Shown here: positions 27,171-35,122 of the stretch, in pieces
Position numbering within the stretch: the first letter of the stretch is position 1
Layout: the number at the start of each line of letters is the position of its first letter
Source of the DNA: Hyphomicrobiales bacterium
GTDB taxonomy: Bacteria; Pseudomonadota; Alphaproteobacteria; Rhizobiales; CAJQND01
Length of the DNA stretch: 64,000 bases
NCBI GenBank assembly: GCA_028285595.1
Contig: JANQOW010000007.1
Coordinates: 103,756 to 167,755 of the forward strand
Direction: 5' to 3'
The notes under the pieces: model-generated
Databases searched by the model: none
Told to the model about the DNA's origin: nothing
What the model saw: the letters and a program-made list of their open reading frames with translations, nothing else
Position numbers and translations under genes: made by a program

Positions 27171-27940
27171 CCGCCCCCATCCTCAGTTGCCGTGAGGTGA
27201 CCCATTACTATGGTTCTCAAATGGCATGCCGGAATGTGTCGCTCGATCTTTATCCGGGCGAAGTGTTAGGCATCGTGGGAGAATCGGGGTCGGGCAAGAC
27301 GACCCTGTTGAAGATTTTGGCCGGGCAAATTGAACCTACGGACGGCACAGTCTCGTTCGCCAAGAAGGGCGGCGCGCTCACTGGTTTGCACGAGATGAGC
27401 GAAGCGGAGATCCGCCTCCTGGCGCGCACGGACTGGGCGTTTGTCCATCAGCATCCGCGCGATGGGCTTCGCATGAATGTTTCCGCCGGCGCTAACATCG
27501 GCGAGCGGCTTATGGCCATCGGCGACCGTCACTATGGCAACATTCGGGCTTCCGCCATTCACTGGTTGGAGCAGGTGGAAATTGATGCTGAGCGCGTTGA
27601 TGACTTGCCCCGCACATTCTCTGGAGGCATGCAGCAGCGCCTGCAGATCGCCCGCAACCTTGTGACCTCCCCGCGGCTGGTGTTCATGGATGAGCCCACC
27701 GGCGGGCTTGATGTATCGGTTCAGGCTCGCCTGCTCGATCTCATTCGTGGCCTGGTGCGCACGCTTGGGCTATCGGTTCTGGTGGTCACCCACGATCTTG
27801 CCGTCGCCCGTCTGCTGTCCTCCAGACTGATTGTGATGCAGGGCGGCAACGTGGTGGAGAGCGGGTTGACCGATCAGGTGCTGGAAGACCCTCAAGCGCC
27901 ATACAGTCAGCTTCTGGTCTCCTCAATACTGCAGGTGTAA
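27167..27940 (+). CDS. phnK: C-P lyase ABC-type ATPase PhnK
   Basis: A 257-residue ABC ATPase that binds the C-P lyase core complex rather than a membrane permease. Walker A is GESGSGKTT, the signature is FSGGMQQRLQIARN, Walker B is LVFMDEP and the H-loop is VTHDLAV. The VHQHPRDGLR segment is typical of PhnK. ATGA overlap with phnJ. All catalytic motifs are intact. Confidence 0.93.
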   Translation: MTAPILSCREVTHYYGSQMACRNVSLDLYPGEVLGIVGESGSGKTTLLKILAGQIEPTDGTVSFAKKGGALTGLHEMSEAEIRLLARTDWAFVHQHPRDGLRMNVSAGANIGERLMAIGDRHYGNIRASAIHWLEQVEIDAERVDDLPRTFSGGMQQRLQIARNLVTSPRLVFMDEPTGGLDVSVQARLLDLIRGLVRTLGLSVLVVTHDLAVARLLSSRLIVMQGGNVVESGLTDQVLEDPQAPYSQLLVSSILQV

Positions 27941-27946
27941 TGAGCG

Positions 27947-28645
27947 ATGACCCCTGTGCTCAAAATATCCGGCGCCAGCAAGAGTTTCTGCCTGCACTTG
28001 CAGGGCCAAATCGAAATCGAAGCTTTTAGTGGCCTGGATTTCACGCTGCATGCGGGCGAGGCCGTGGGCCTGAGCGGTCCGTCTGGCGCGGGCAAGAGCT
28101 CATTGTTGAAACTGATCTACGGCACCTATCCGGCAGGTGCCGGCAAGGTGGAAATTCTACACGATCGGAAATGGGTCGATATTGCTGCGGGAACCCCCAG
28201 TCAGGTGATGGACGTGCGGCGGCGCACCTTGGGATACGTGACCCAGTTCCTGCGCGTGATCCCCCGGGTACCCTGTGTGGACATTGTGGCCGAACCGCTG
28301 ATCGAGCGTGGGGCCGACGAGAAGACGGCGAGGTCTCGTGCTCAGGATCTTCTGGTGCGTCTCAATATTCCCGAAAAGCTCTGGACCTTGTCGCCCCTGA
28401 CCTTCTCTGGGGGTGAACAGCAGCGGGTGAACATTGCCCGGGGGTTCGCCACACCCTATCCGATCCTTCTGTTGGATGAACCCACCGCGTCGCTGGATGC
28501 TGAGAACCGGCAGGTGGTGCTCGATCTGATCGCCGAGAGCGTTGCGGCCGGCAGTGCCATGATCGGGATATTCCACGACGCGGACGACCGGGCGGCTGTC
28601 TCGACCCGTCAATTTGATATCAGCCGGGCGCGGAGAGCGGCATGA
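27947..28645 (+). CDS. phnL: C-P lyase ABC-type ATPase PhnL
   Basis: A 232-residue ABC ATPase, PhnL. Walker A is GPSGAGKSS, the signature is FSGGEQQRVNIARG, Walker B is ILLLDEP, and the H-loop region reads IGIFHDADD, as usual for this family. The phrase YVTQFLRVIPRVP is a PhnL hallmark. PhnL stacks on PhnK in the assembled lyase and assists the nucleosidase step. It begins six bases after the phnK stop and overlaps phnM by 4 bp. Confidence 0.93.
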   Translation: MTPVLKISGASKSFCLHLQGQIEIEAFSGLDFTLHAGEAVGLSGPSGAGKSSLLKLIYGTYPAGAGKVEILHDRKWVDIAAGTPSQVMDVRRRTLGYVTQFLRVIPRVPCVDIVAEPLIERGADEKTARSRAQDLLVRLNIPEKLWTLSPLTFSGGEQQRVNIARGFATPYPILLLDEPTASLDAENRQVVLDLIAESVAAGSAMIGIFHDADDRAAVSTRQFDISRARRAA

Positions 28646-29787
28646 CAACCGAAACCATTTGGACCAATGCACGTTTGGTTCTGCCCGACGAGGTTGTCCA
28701 CGGCACGATCGCCTTCGGTTGCAGCGGCATAACCGGCATTTTGCCCGGCCGTTCCAAGTTGCCCGGTGCCATTGATGTGGAGGGCGATTATGTGGTTCCC
28801 GGTCTGGTGGAATTGCATACGGACAATGTGGAGCGCCACCTTAATCCACGGCCCAATTCCTATTGGCCGGCTCATGCCGCTTTGCTGAACCATGACCGTG
28901 AAATTGCATCGGCCGGCATCACCACGGTGTTCAACGCGCTCTCCATCGGCCATGCGGACAGTGCAAGCCGGGACTTTGGCCGGCTTCAGGAAACCTGCAC
29001 TGCGTTAAGCGAGTGTAAGGACGACAAGCTTTTGAAGGCCGATCATTTTCTGCATCTGCGCTGCGAGGTTTCTTGCCCTGATGTGCCGGATCTGATGGAT
29101 CCGCTCCTGGACCACCCGCTCACAAAGTTGATCTCGGTGATGGACCACACGCCCGGCCAGCGGCAGTTTGCGACCATGGAGGCGTACCGCGCCTATTACA
29201 TGAAAAAGTATCAGATGAGCGATGCGGAGTTTGAGGCCTATGCCGCAGAGCGCATAGAGTTTCAGAAGCGCTACAGCGCATCCAATCGCAAGGCCATTGT
29301 GAGCAAGGCGCATGAGCGCGCCATCCAGATTGCAAGCCATGACGACGCCACCTTGGGTCACGTGGACGAAGCGGTCGAAGACAAAGTTTCCATTGCTGAG
29401 TTTCCGACAACCAGTGCGGCCGCCAAGGCCTCGCACGATGCGGGTATGGCGGTTCTTATGGGCGGGCCGAACGTGGTGCGTGGCAAGTCGCACAATGGCA
29501 ATGCTTCAGCGCGTGATTTTGCCGAACAGGGCTGGTTGGACATTATTTCATCAGACTACGTGCCCGCCTCGCTGCTTTACGCCAGCTTTGTGCTCCGCGA
29601 GTGCGTGGAGAGCATAACTCTGCCCAAGGCGGTGGGCATGGTGACCGCGCAACCTGCCAAAAGTGCCGGTCTTGATGACCGGGGCAGGCTGGAAGAAGGC
29701 TTAAGAGCCGATCTGGTCCGACTTCATGAAGCGGGACACACACCGGTCATTCGCGAAGTGCGCCGGAAAGGAAAACGGATTGCCTGA
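28642..29787 (+). CDS. phnM: Alpha-D-ribose 1-methylphosphonate 5-triphosphate diphosphatase PhnM
   Basis: A 381-residue amidohydrolase-fold enzyme that removes pyrophosphate from ribose phosphonate triphosphate to give the PhnJ substrate. The metal-site signature VELHTDNVERHLNPRP, DHTPGQRQF, the catalytic-site GHVDEAVE stretch and SDYVPASLL are present. Length fits the family. Its last codons overlap the phnN start on another frame. Confidence 0.94.
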   Translation: MTTETIWTNARLVLPDEVVHGTIAFGCSGITGILPGRSKLPGAIDVEGDYVVPGLVELHTDNVERHLNPRPNSYWPAHAALLNHDREIASAGITTVFNALSIGHADSASRDFGRLQETCTALSECKDDKLLKADHFLHLRCEVSCPDVPDLMDPLLDHPLTKLISVMDHTPGQRQFATMEAYRAYYMKKYQMSDAEFEAYAAERIEFQKRYSASNRKAIVSKAHERAIQIASHDDATLGHVDEAVEDKVSIAEFPTTSAAAKASHDAGMAVLMGGPNVVRGKSHNGNASARDFAEQGWLDIISSDYVPASLLYASFVLRECVESITLPKAVGMVTAQPAKSAGLDDRGRLEEGLRADLVRLHEAGHTPVIREVRRKGKRIA

Positions 29788-30346
29788 GACCGGAACGTTC
29801 TTTGCCGTCGTGGGTCCGAGCGGCGCCGGCAAAGACACGCTGATTGATGCGGCTCAGAAATCTCTTGGAAAAGATGAGCGCTTTGTCTTTGCTCGGCGCT
29901 ATATCACCCGGCCTGAAAACAGTGGCGGCGAAGCTCATCATGCGATCAGCCCGAACGCATTTCGGCAGAAGATGAAGGACGGCGCGTTTGCGCTGTCTTG
30001 GAGCGCGCATGGATTGTGCTACGGCGTTCCTTCCACAGTGGTTGAGGCCACAGAGGCGGGGGCGCACGTGGTATGCAACCTTTCGCGCGGTGCTTTGCCG
30101 GAGGCGGCGCGTGTGTTTGCCAATCTGGCCGTTCTGCACGTGACCGCACCGCCCGAAGTTCTGGCTCAGCGGTTAGCAAAGCGAAACCGTGAGGAAGCGC
30201 CCGATATCGGCCGGAGGTTGACTCGTTCCGCGCCGCAAATCACGAAGCAAGACCGGGTGGTGGAGATTGAGAATGTGGGCCCGGTGGAAGAAACGGCCCT
30301 TCAGTTCATTCAGGCACTTCTGAAGCTATCAGCGGAACGCGCTTAA
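29780..30346 (+). CDS. phnN: Ribose 1,5-bisphosphate phosphokinase PhnN
   Basis: A 188-residue P-loop kinase related to guanylate kinase, making phosphoribosyl pyrophosphate from ribose 1,5-bisphosphate. Walker A is GPSGAGKDT at residues about 11-19, followed by FARRYITRPE and SWSAHGLCYGVP. There is no ATG near the homology start. The TTG at 29780, seven bases after AAAGGA and overlapping phnM by 8 bp, is the best start. The 3' end overlaps the oppositely oriented 2H-phosphoesterase gene by 41 bp. It completes recovery of the ribose moiety in the C-P lyase pathway. Confidence 0.9.
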   Translation: MPETGTFFAVVGPSGAGKDTLIDAAQKSLGKDERFVFARRYITRPENSGGEAHHAISPNAFRQKMKDGAFALSWSAHGLCYGVPSTVVEATEAGAHVVCNLSRGALPEAARVFANLAVLHVTAPPEVLAQRLAKRNREEAPDIGRRLTRSAPQITKQDRVVEIENVGPVEETALQFIQALLKLSAERA

Positions 30347-30974
30347 CCAGGTGAAACGGCTGTTTATTGCCTGGGTCGCCGCAGATGCACAAGTCGTTGA
30401 TTTGGATTGGTGCGTGGGAAAGGTGCTGGGTCTTCTCGTTTAACTCGGCCATCGCACGGTTCATCTCAGGCAGCGTGAGCGGTCCGGTCAGGGTCATGTG
30501 GAAGCGAAACTCCTCGCCCACATAAGGATATCCCCAGGCGAACAAGAGATGTTCTTGGCGCGGCGACAGCCCGGCCTCGCTCCTTTGGGACACCTCCGAC
30601 GTGGTGAGCGGCGCGCGGAACTGGTCAAGCTCACGGACGCACCTGAAGGCGAGATCATCAAGTTCAGCAGACGCGCGCGTCGGCACCAGAGCGAGAAAGC
30701 TGCCGATCTGCTTCAGAACCAAGCCCTCAAGAGCGACGCTTGGCAAGTCAGCCGCGAGCTGCTGTGTCGCCGCCTCCAAGTCTTCGAACGTGGCATCCTG
30801 GGCCAGGCGAAAGGGTGGCTTTAGGGTTGCGTGAAACCCATAGCGGCGCGGTTGAGCAAGCTGACTTTCCGGAACGGCGCTTGTGCGATTGCCTCCAAAC
30901 CACTCCTCGCCAAAACGCGCCAGAGCCGTCTCGGGGCGGGGACAGAAATATATGGCAAACCGTTCAAATGCCAT
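30306..30974 (-). CDS. 2H-phosphoesterase-like phosphonate operon protein (DUF1045)
   Basis: A 222-residue protein of the DUF1045 family regularly found in phosphonate operons of alphaproteobacteria. Two HxT-type motifs, YGFHATLKPPF (about residues 46-56) and FRFHMTLTGPL (about 156-166), identify the 2H phosphoesterase fold, whose members open cyclic phosphodiesters. It is the last gene of phnC-phnD-phnE, six bases after phnE. No phnP, the usual cyclic-phosphate hydrolase of C-P lyase, is present in the window, so this protein may do that job. That is inference, but the motif and context support each other. Confidence 0.85.
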   Translation of the reverse strand: MAFERFAIYFCPRPETALARFGEEWFGGNRTSAVPESQLAQPRRYGFHATLKPPFRLAQDATFEDLEAATQQLAADLPSVALEGLVLKQIGSFLALVPTRASAELDDLAFRCVRELDQFRAPLTTSEVSQRSEAGLSPRQEHLLFAWGYPYVGEEFRFHMTLTGPLTLPEMNRAMAELNEKTQHLSHAPIQINDLCICGDPGNKQPFHLVKRVPLIASEVPE

Positions 30975-30980
30975 CAGGCT

Positions 30981-31799
30981 CTAGATCACCCATTTCCTCA
31001 ACTGTTGGGAGACAATATCGATCAGCGTGATCGAAACCACGATGATGATCATTATGGCGGCCGTCTCCGCGTACGCAAAGCCGCGAATGTTCTCCCACAA
31101 CAAATGGCCGATGCCGCCTGCGCCCACAATGCCCAAAACCGTGGCTGAACGCACGTTGGTCTCAAAGCGGTAGAGCGAGTAGGAGATCCACAAGGGGATC
31201 ACCTGAGGGATGACGCCGTAGACGATCTCTTGAATTTTGCTGGAGCCGGTGGCGCGGATACCCTCCACAGGGCGCGGGTCAATGGCCTCAACCGCTTCAG
31301 AGAAGAGCTTGGCAATAATGCCTGTGTTGTGAATAAACAGCGCCATCACACCGGCGAACGGGCCAAGCCCCACTGCGACAACGAACAACAGGGCGAACAC
31401 CACCTCATTGATGGCCCGGCAAGCATCCATGAGCCGGCGTACGGGTTGAACGATCCATGCCGGGCACACGTTGCTCGACGACAGGATGGCAAACGGAATA
31501 CCCACAAAGACCGAGAGCGCCGTGCCCCAAATGGCAATCTGGATGGTGACCACCATATCGGCCAGGTAGATGTCCCAATCGCGGAAATTGGGCTTCAGAA
31601 ACCCGGTCGCAAACTCGGCCATATTGGAGGCATCGGTGAACAATGAGATCCAATTGTGCATTTCTGCCGGCGTCCAACTCCACATGAGCAGGGCGATTAT
31701 GGCGGCCCATAAAGACCAGGTTTTCAGCTTGGCGGTCAGCGGCTGTGATGGAATCTCAATGTCGCGAAGCGTTGAAGGCGCGGTATCAGTTGAGCTCAT
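30981..31799 (-). CDS. phnE: Phosphonate ABC importer permease PhnE
   Basis: A 272-residue inner-membrane permease of the PhnE class with about six transmembrane segments. A basic N-terminus precedes [13 protein letters not shown]. The EAA loop is seen around [35 protein letters not shown] (about residues 168-202). It takes phosphonates delivered by PhnD across the membrane with PhnC. An 88-bp gap holding a strong hairpin separates it from phnD. Confidence 0.92.
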   Translation of the reverse strand: MSSTDTAPSTLRDIEIPSQPLTAKLKTWSLWAAIIALLMWSWTPAEMHNWISLFTDASNMAEFATGFLKPNFRDWDIYLADMVVTIQIAIWGTALSVFVGIPFAILSSSNVCPAWIVQPVRRLMDACRAINEVVFALLFVVAVGLGPFAGVMALFIHNTGIIAKLFSEAVEAIDPRPVEGIRATGSSKIQEIVYGVIPQVIPLWISYSLYRFETNVRSATVLGIVGAGGIGHLLWENIRGFAYAETAAIMIIIVVSITLIDIVSQQLRKWVI

Positions 31800-31837
31800 G
31801 GGGTGGCCTTGAAGATGTCAGTCGCAGATAAGGAAAT

Positions 31838-31864
31838 GCCCGCCCCGGAGGGACCGGAGCGGGC
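31838..31864 (-). repeat. Intercistronic hairpin between phnD and phnE
   Basis: Eleven-base arms (GCCCGC and CCGG type) pair with one mismatch around a five-base loop. On the transcribed minus strand only a weakly T-rich stretch follows. It resembles the stem after ugpB and may raise binding-protein mRNA over permease mRNA. Confidence 0.5.
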
Positions 31865-31887
31865 GGTGCATAGGAAGACGCGTGCGC

Positions 31888-32886
31888 CTACATGGTGGGA
31901 ACGGCGTCGACCAGTTTGGTGATCTTATCGATTTCCTTCTGGAGTTCGGCAATCTTCTCGTCCTTCTCCGTCTGGCTCATTTTGGCGTCTGACTTAACCT
32001 TCAGAACGTTCTTGTTGAGCGCCAGAATGCGGATGGGATAGAGCTGCGCATCCGAAGACGGACGGAACGGTGCCCACTGCAGGGTGTTCAAAACAGCGCG
32101 GGCTTCCTTCACCTCTTCCGGGCTGCCAATCCGCCCATAGGTCATGATGAAGGTGTAGATTTTCGACTTGATGTCTTGATCAAGCTCTTTGCGCCAGACA
32201 AACGGATCGGACGGGATCAGCGGGGACTTCCAGATCACCTTGATCTTGTTAAACGCATCGGGGTGCGTTTTCTCCAGCCGACGCATGTTCTCTGTGTTGT
32301 TGGTGGCAACGTCGACTTGCTGGTTCGCGGCCGAGATGGCGTTGGTTTGGTGGTTGGCGTTGCGAACGGTCTTAAAACACGTCCTGGGATCGACGTTATT
32401 CCTGGCGAAGATGTATGTGGTGGGCACCAGGAAGCCCGATGTGGAGTTCGGATCGCCAATGCCGAAGTTCAGGGACTTGTCGCATTTCAGAACGTCCTCC
32501 ACCGAATTCAGCGGGCTGTCCTTGTGGGTCACCAGCAAGGACCAGTAGCCGGGGTTGCCGTCGCTGTCGACGGTTTGGGCGAACACTTCGCCGCCTGCGC
32601 GATCTACAGCTTCCATAGCCGATTTGTTGCCGAACCAGGCCACTTGCACCTTGTCGAAGCGCATGCCTTCAATCACGCCGGCATAATCAGGGGCGAAGAA
32701 GGCTTTGATATTCAGGCCTGTCTTCTTGCGCATGGCATCCAGGAACGGATCCCAGGTTTGTTTCAGGTTGATGGTGGATTCGGTTGAAATGATGCCGAAA
32801 TTTACGGTCTTCTCATCAGCCATTGCGAGCGGCGCAGCCAAGACGCCGGTGGCGACGATTGCTGCGGTGAACAGTGTCTTGATCAT
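31888..32886 (-). CDS. phnD: Periplasmic phosphonate-binding protein PhnD
   Basis: A 332-residue binding protein. The Sec signal peptide MIKTLFTAAIVATGVLAAPLAMA is cut near residue 23. Mature features of PhnD are the STESTINLKQTWDPFLDAM segment, WFGNKSAMEAVDRAGGEVFAQ, and DPNSTSGFLVPTTYIFA, which lines the phosphonate pocket. The start is the ATG at 32886 preceded by AAGAAGG. The longer reading to 33030 is an artefact over the phnC end. A hairpin follows the gene. Confidence 0.93.
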   Translation of the reverse strand: MIKTLFTAAIVATGVLAAPLAMADEKTVNFGIISTESTINLKQTWDPFLDAMRKKTGLNIKAFFAPDYAGVIEGMRFDKVQVAWFGNKSAMEAVDRAGGEVFAQTVDSDGNPGYWSLLVTHKDSPLNSVEDVLKCDKSLNFGIGDPNSTSGFLVPTTYIFARNNVDPRTCFKTVRNANHQTNAISAANQQVDVATNNTENMRRLEKTHPDAFNKIKVIWKSPLIPSDPFVWRKELDQDIKSKIYTFIMTYGRIGSPEEVKEARAVLNTLQWAPFRPSSDAQLYPIRILALNKNVLKVKSDAKMSQTEKDEKIAELQKEIDKITKLVDAVPTM

Positions 32887-32962
32887 CGTTTGAATGCCTT
32901 CTTTCGATTGGGTTGGTACGCGACTGGAAGTGACTTCAAAAAGCTTGGAAAATTCGTGCCGC

Positions 32963-33817
32963 TCAGGCGGCAACGGAGGCGAGTTCGGAGACAGGCTTCT
33001 TGGCATCGGCCGGCCCGGACCTGTTCTCAAGTCCAGGCAAAAACAGCTCTTCGCTCTCTGCGCCGTAAAGCTCGCTCAGGAAATCCGGCGTCAGGGCAGC
33101 GGACGGCCCGTCATAAACAACCTTGCCCTCACGCAGCGCTATCGTGCGAGGACAATAGTTTAAAGCGTATTCCACCTGGTGCAGCGAGACGATGACCGTG
33201 ATCTCGTCGACCCGGTTCAGCTCGCTCAGAATGTCCATCACCCGGCGTGCTGCAGATGGATCCAGCGAGGCAATGGGCTCATCGGCAATAAGCACCCTTG
33301 CGCCCTGAACCAGGGTGCGGGCAATGGCCGCGCGCTGCTGTTGGCCACCTGACAGATCGGATCCTCGGTTGAGCGCCTGGGGCGCGATGCCCACCCGCTG
33401 AAGCGCCTGCATGGCGATGCGTTTCTGCTCAGTGGAAAACAGGCCGAACGTACCCTTCCATCTTGGCATGCGGCCCAGATTGCCGGTCAGGACGTTGGTG
33501 AGAACGCTGAGCCGGCCCACCAGGTTAAACTGCTGGAAGATCATGCCCACTCTGGACCTGATGGTCCGTGCGTCTGTCGAAATCTTGCCGCCGCGCTGAA
33601 TAACTTGACCATGGACGTTGATCGCGCTGTCGGCCTCAGGGTCTGAGGTGATGAGCCCGGAAATTTGTCGGAGGAGGGTCGACTTGCCGGAGCCGGAAGC
33701 CCCGATCAGGGCCACCATCTCGCCGTGTCCAATTTCAACGGACACGTTGTGAAGCGCCTTGAAATCGCGGCCGAATGTTTTGGAGATGTTCTTTATGCTA
33801 ACCGCAGCGTCATGCAT
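32963..33817 (-). CDS. phnC: Phosphonate ABC importer ATPase PhnC
   Basis: A 284-residue ABC ATPase: Walker A GASGSGKST, Q-loop FQQFNLVGRLSV (a PhnC hallmark), signature LSGGQQQRAAIART, Walker B VLIADEP and an H-loop with SLHQVEYA. An extra tail of about 40 residues follows the core. First gene of the minus-strand phnCDE operon, with a strong Pho-box-like array 53 bp upstream of its ATG. Confidence 0.93.
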   Translation of the reverse strand: MHDAAVSIKNISKTFGRDFKALHNVSVEIGHGEMVALIGASGSGKSTLLRQISGLITSDPEADSAINVHGQVIQRGGKISTDARTIRSRVGMIFQQFNLVGRLSVLTNVLTGNLGRMPRWKGTFGLFSTEQKRIAMQALQRVGIAPQALNRGSDLSGGQQQRAAIARTLVQGARVLIADEPIASLDPSAARRVMDILSELNRVDEITVIVSLHQVEYALNYCPRTIALREGKVVYDGPSAALTPDFLSELYGAESEELFLPGLENRSGPADAKKPVSELASVAA

Positions 33818-33870
33818 TGGAATTTAGCCTGCCGTCCCTCGAATAGTAGCGGCGACGCTACTTGCCGGTT

Positions 33871-33899
33871 GTGACACTAACCTGAGAGATTTGTGACGG
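33871..33899 (-). promoter_or_regulatory. Candidate Pho box for phnCDE
   Basis: Read on the minus strand, CCGTCAC, CTCTCAG and GTGTCAC follow each other in exact 11-bp register. On the plus strand they begin at 33871, 33882 and 33893. The array ends 53 bp before the phnC ATG. It is among the best Pho-box matches in the window. Confidence 0.6.
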
Positions 33900-34061
33900 T
33901 TTGACGAAGGTGCTGGAACGTGCCCGATGTCTTCCGGAATTGAGATGTTTCTCAGCTTTGCCGAAAAAATTTTTGAACCTGGGGAATAAGCTCGCCCCGC
34001 TTCCGTTTTCCAATCTGAGCCCGCAAGGACGGGTTGGTCATGAAAGCGAAAGGCAAGAGAC

Positions 34062-35120
34062 ATGGAGATCCTCAACAGAGAACGACTGAACCTGGCAAAG
34101 CGAGCCTATTCCACGCGGCGCGTGCCCCGATCGCATTTGAAGACCCTGATTGCCAATTCCTGCTGTCCGAAAGCCGGAGACCTGGTGCTGGCTGAGGTGG
34201 TGCGCTTGGGATCGCATAAGCGGTTGGAGCTGCCGTCAGGACGCAAGGCGGCGATGAACCCAGGCGATGAGATCATCGTGGCTTATGGAGACCGGTATGC
34301 GCCCGATCAGTATGAGTCCTACGTGCCGGAGGACCTGGAGGCCTGTCATCTGGTTGCGGCCGGTGGCGTGGCGTCCCGCGCCGCCTCCTGGCACAACCGA
34401 TTGAGCGGACCCACGCACATCAAACCACTCGGACTGCTGGGGTGCGGCGACAACAAACCGGTGAACTTGGCTGACTTTGCCCTTGGCCCCACCTATGCGC
34501 TGCTGCCTCAAAACATCTTCATGGTGTTGGGCACTTCAATGAATGCTGGCAAGACCACTACGGTGGCAGGGCTTGTGAAGGGGTTCACTGATGCGGGGCA
34601 CACCGTGGGCGCCGCCAAAATCACCGGCACGGCCGCTGGCGGCGATCCTTGGCTGATGCGTGACAACGGCGCCAAAGAAGTGCTGGACTTCACCGACGCA
34701 GGCTATGCCACTACCTTCAATGTGGAGCCGCACCTTATCACCCAGGCCGCGGGCAATCTGGTGCGTACCCTGGCAAGGCGGGGCTGTGACACCGTGATCT
34801 TGGAGGTGGCGGACGGGCTCTACCAATCGGAAACCGCGGCCTTGGCGCGGATGGAAAGCCTGACCTCGATCCTCACCGGTACCTTCTTCGCAGCCGGAGA
34901 TGCCATGGGCGCGGTGTCCGGAGCCCGTGAGCTCGCTGCGATGGGACACAATGTGCTGGGGTTGTCGGGCGCTATGACGTGCTCGCCCCTGGCGGTGCGT
35001 GAAGCTGAAGCGGCTTCCGGGATTCCCGTATATCGCCTGGATCAACTTATGTCTCCGGCGACAGTGGTCCCGTGGGTGCACCAAACTGTACCGGTTACAA
35101 CGCAAGCCACGGGCGCGTAA
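34062..35120 (+). CDS. DUF1611-like P-loop NTPase, function unknown
   Basis: A 352-residue protein. The first about 125 residues form a beta-rich domain (GDLVLAEVVRLGSHKRLELP). The rest is a P-loop domain with Walker A GTSMNAGKTT (about residues 156-165), a metal-site-like KITGTAAGGDPW and VILEVADGL in Walker B position. This arrangement recalls the DUF1611 group (which includes the DgcN acetyltransferases) and MobB-like GTPases. I can name no reaction. It starts 244 bp from the divergent phnC and is followed after 2 bp by an ABC-exporter-like protein, so the two are probably one transcript. Whether it belongs to the phosphorus island is open. Confidence 0.75.
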   Translation: MEILNRERLNLAKRAYSTRRVPRSHLKTLIANSCCPKAGDLVLAEVVRLGSHKRLELPSGRKAAMNPGDEIIVAYGDRYAPDQYESYVPEDLEACHLVAAGGVASRAASWHNRLSGPTHIKPLGLLGCGDNKPVNLADFALGPTYALLPQNIFMVLGTSMNAGKTTTVAGLVKGFTDAGHTVGAAKITGTAAGGDPWLMRDNGAKEVLDFTDAGYATTFNVEPHLITQAAGNLVRTLARRGCDTVILEVADGLYQSETAALARMESLTSILTGTFFAAGDAMGAVSGARELAAMGHNVLGLSGAMTCSPLAVREAEAASGIPVYRLDQLMSPATVVPWVHQTVPVTTQATGA

Positions 35121-35122
35121 CA

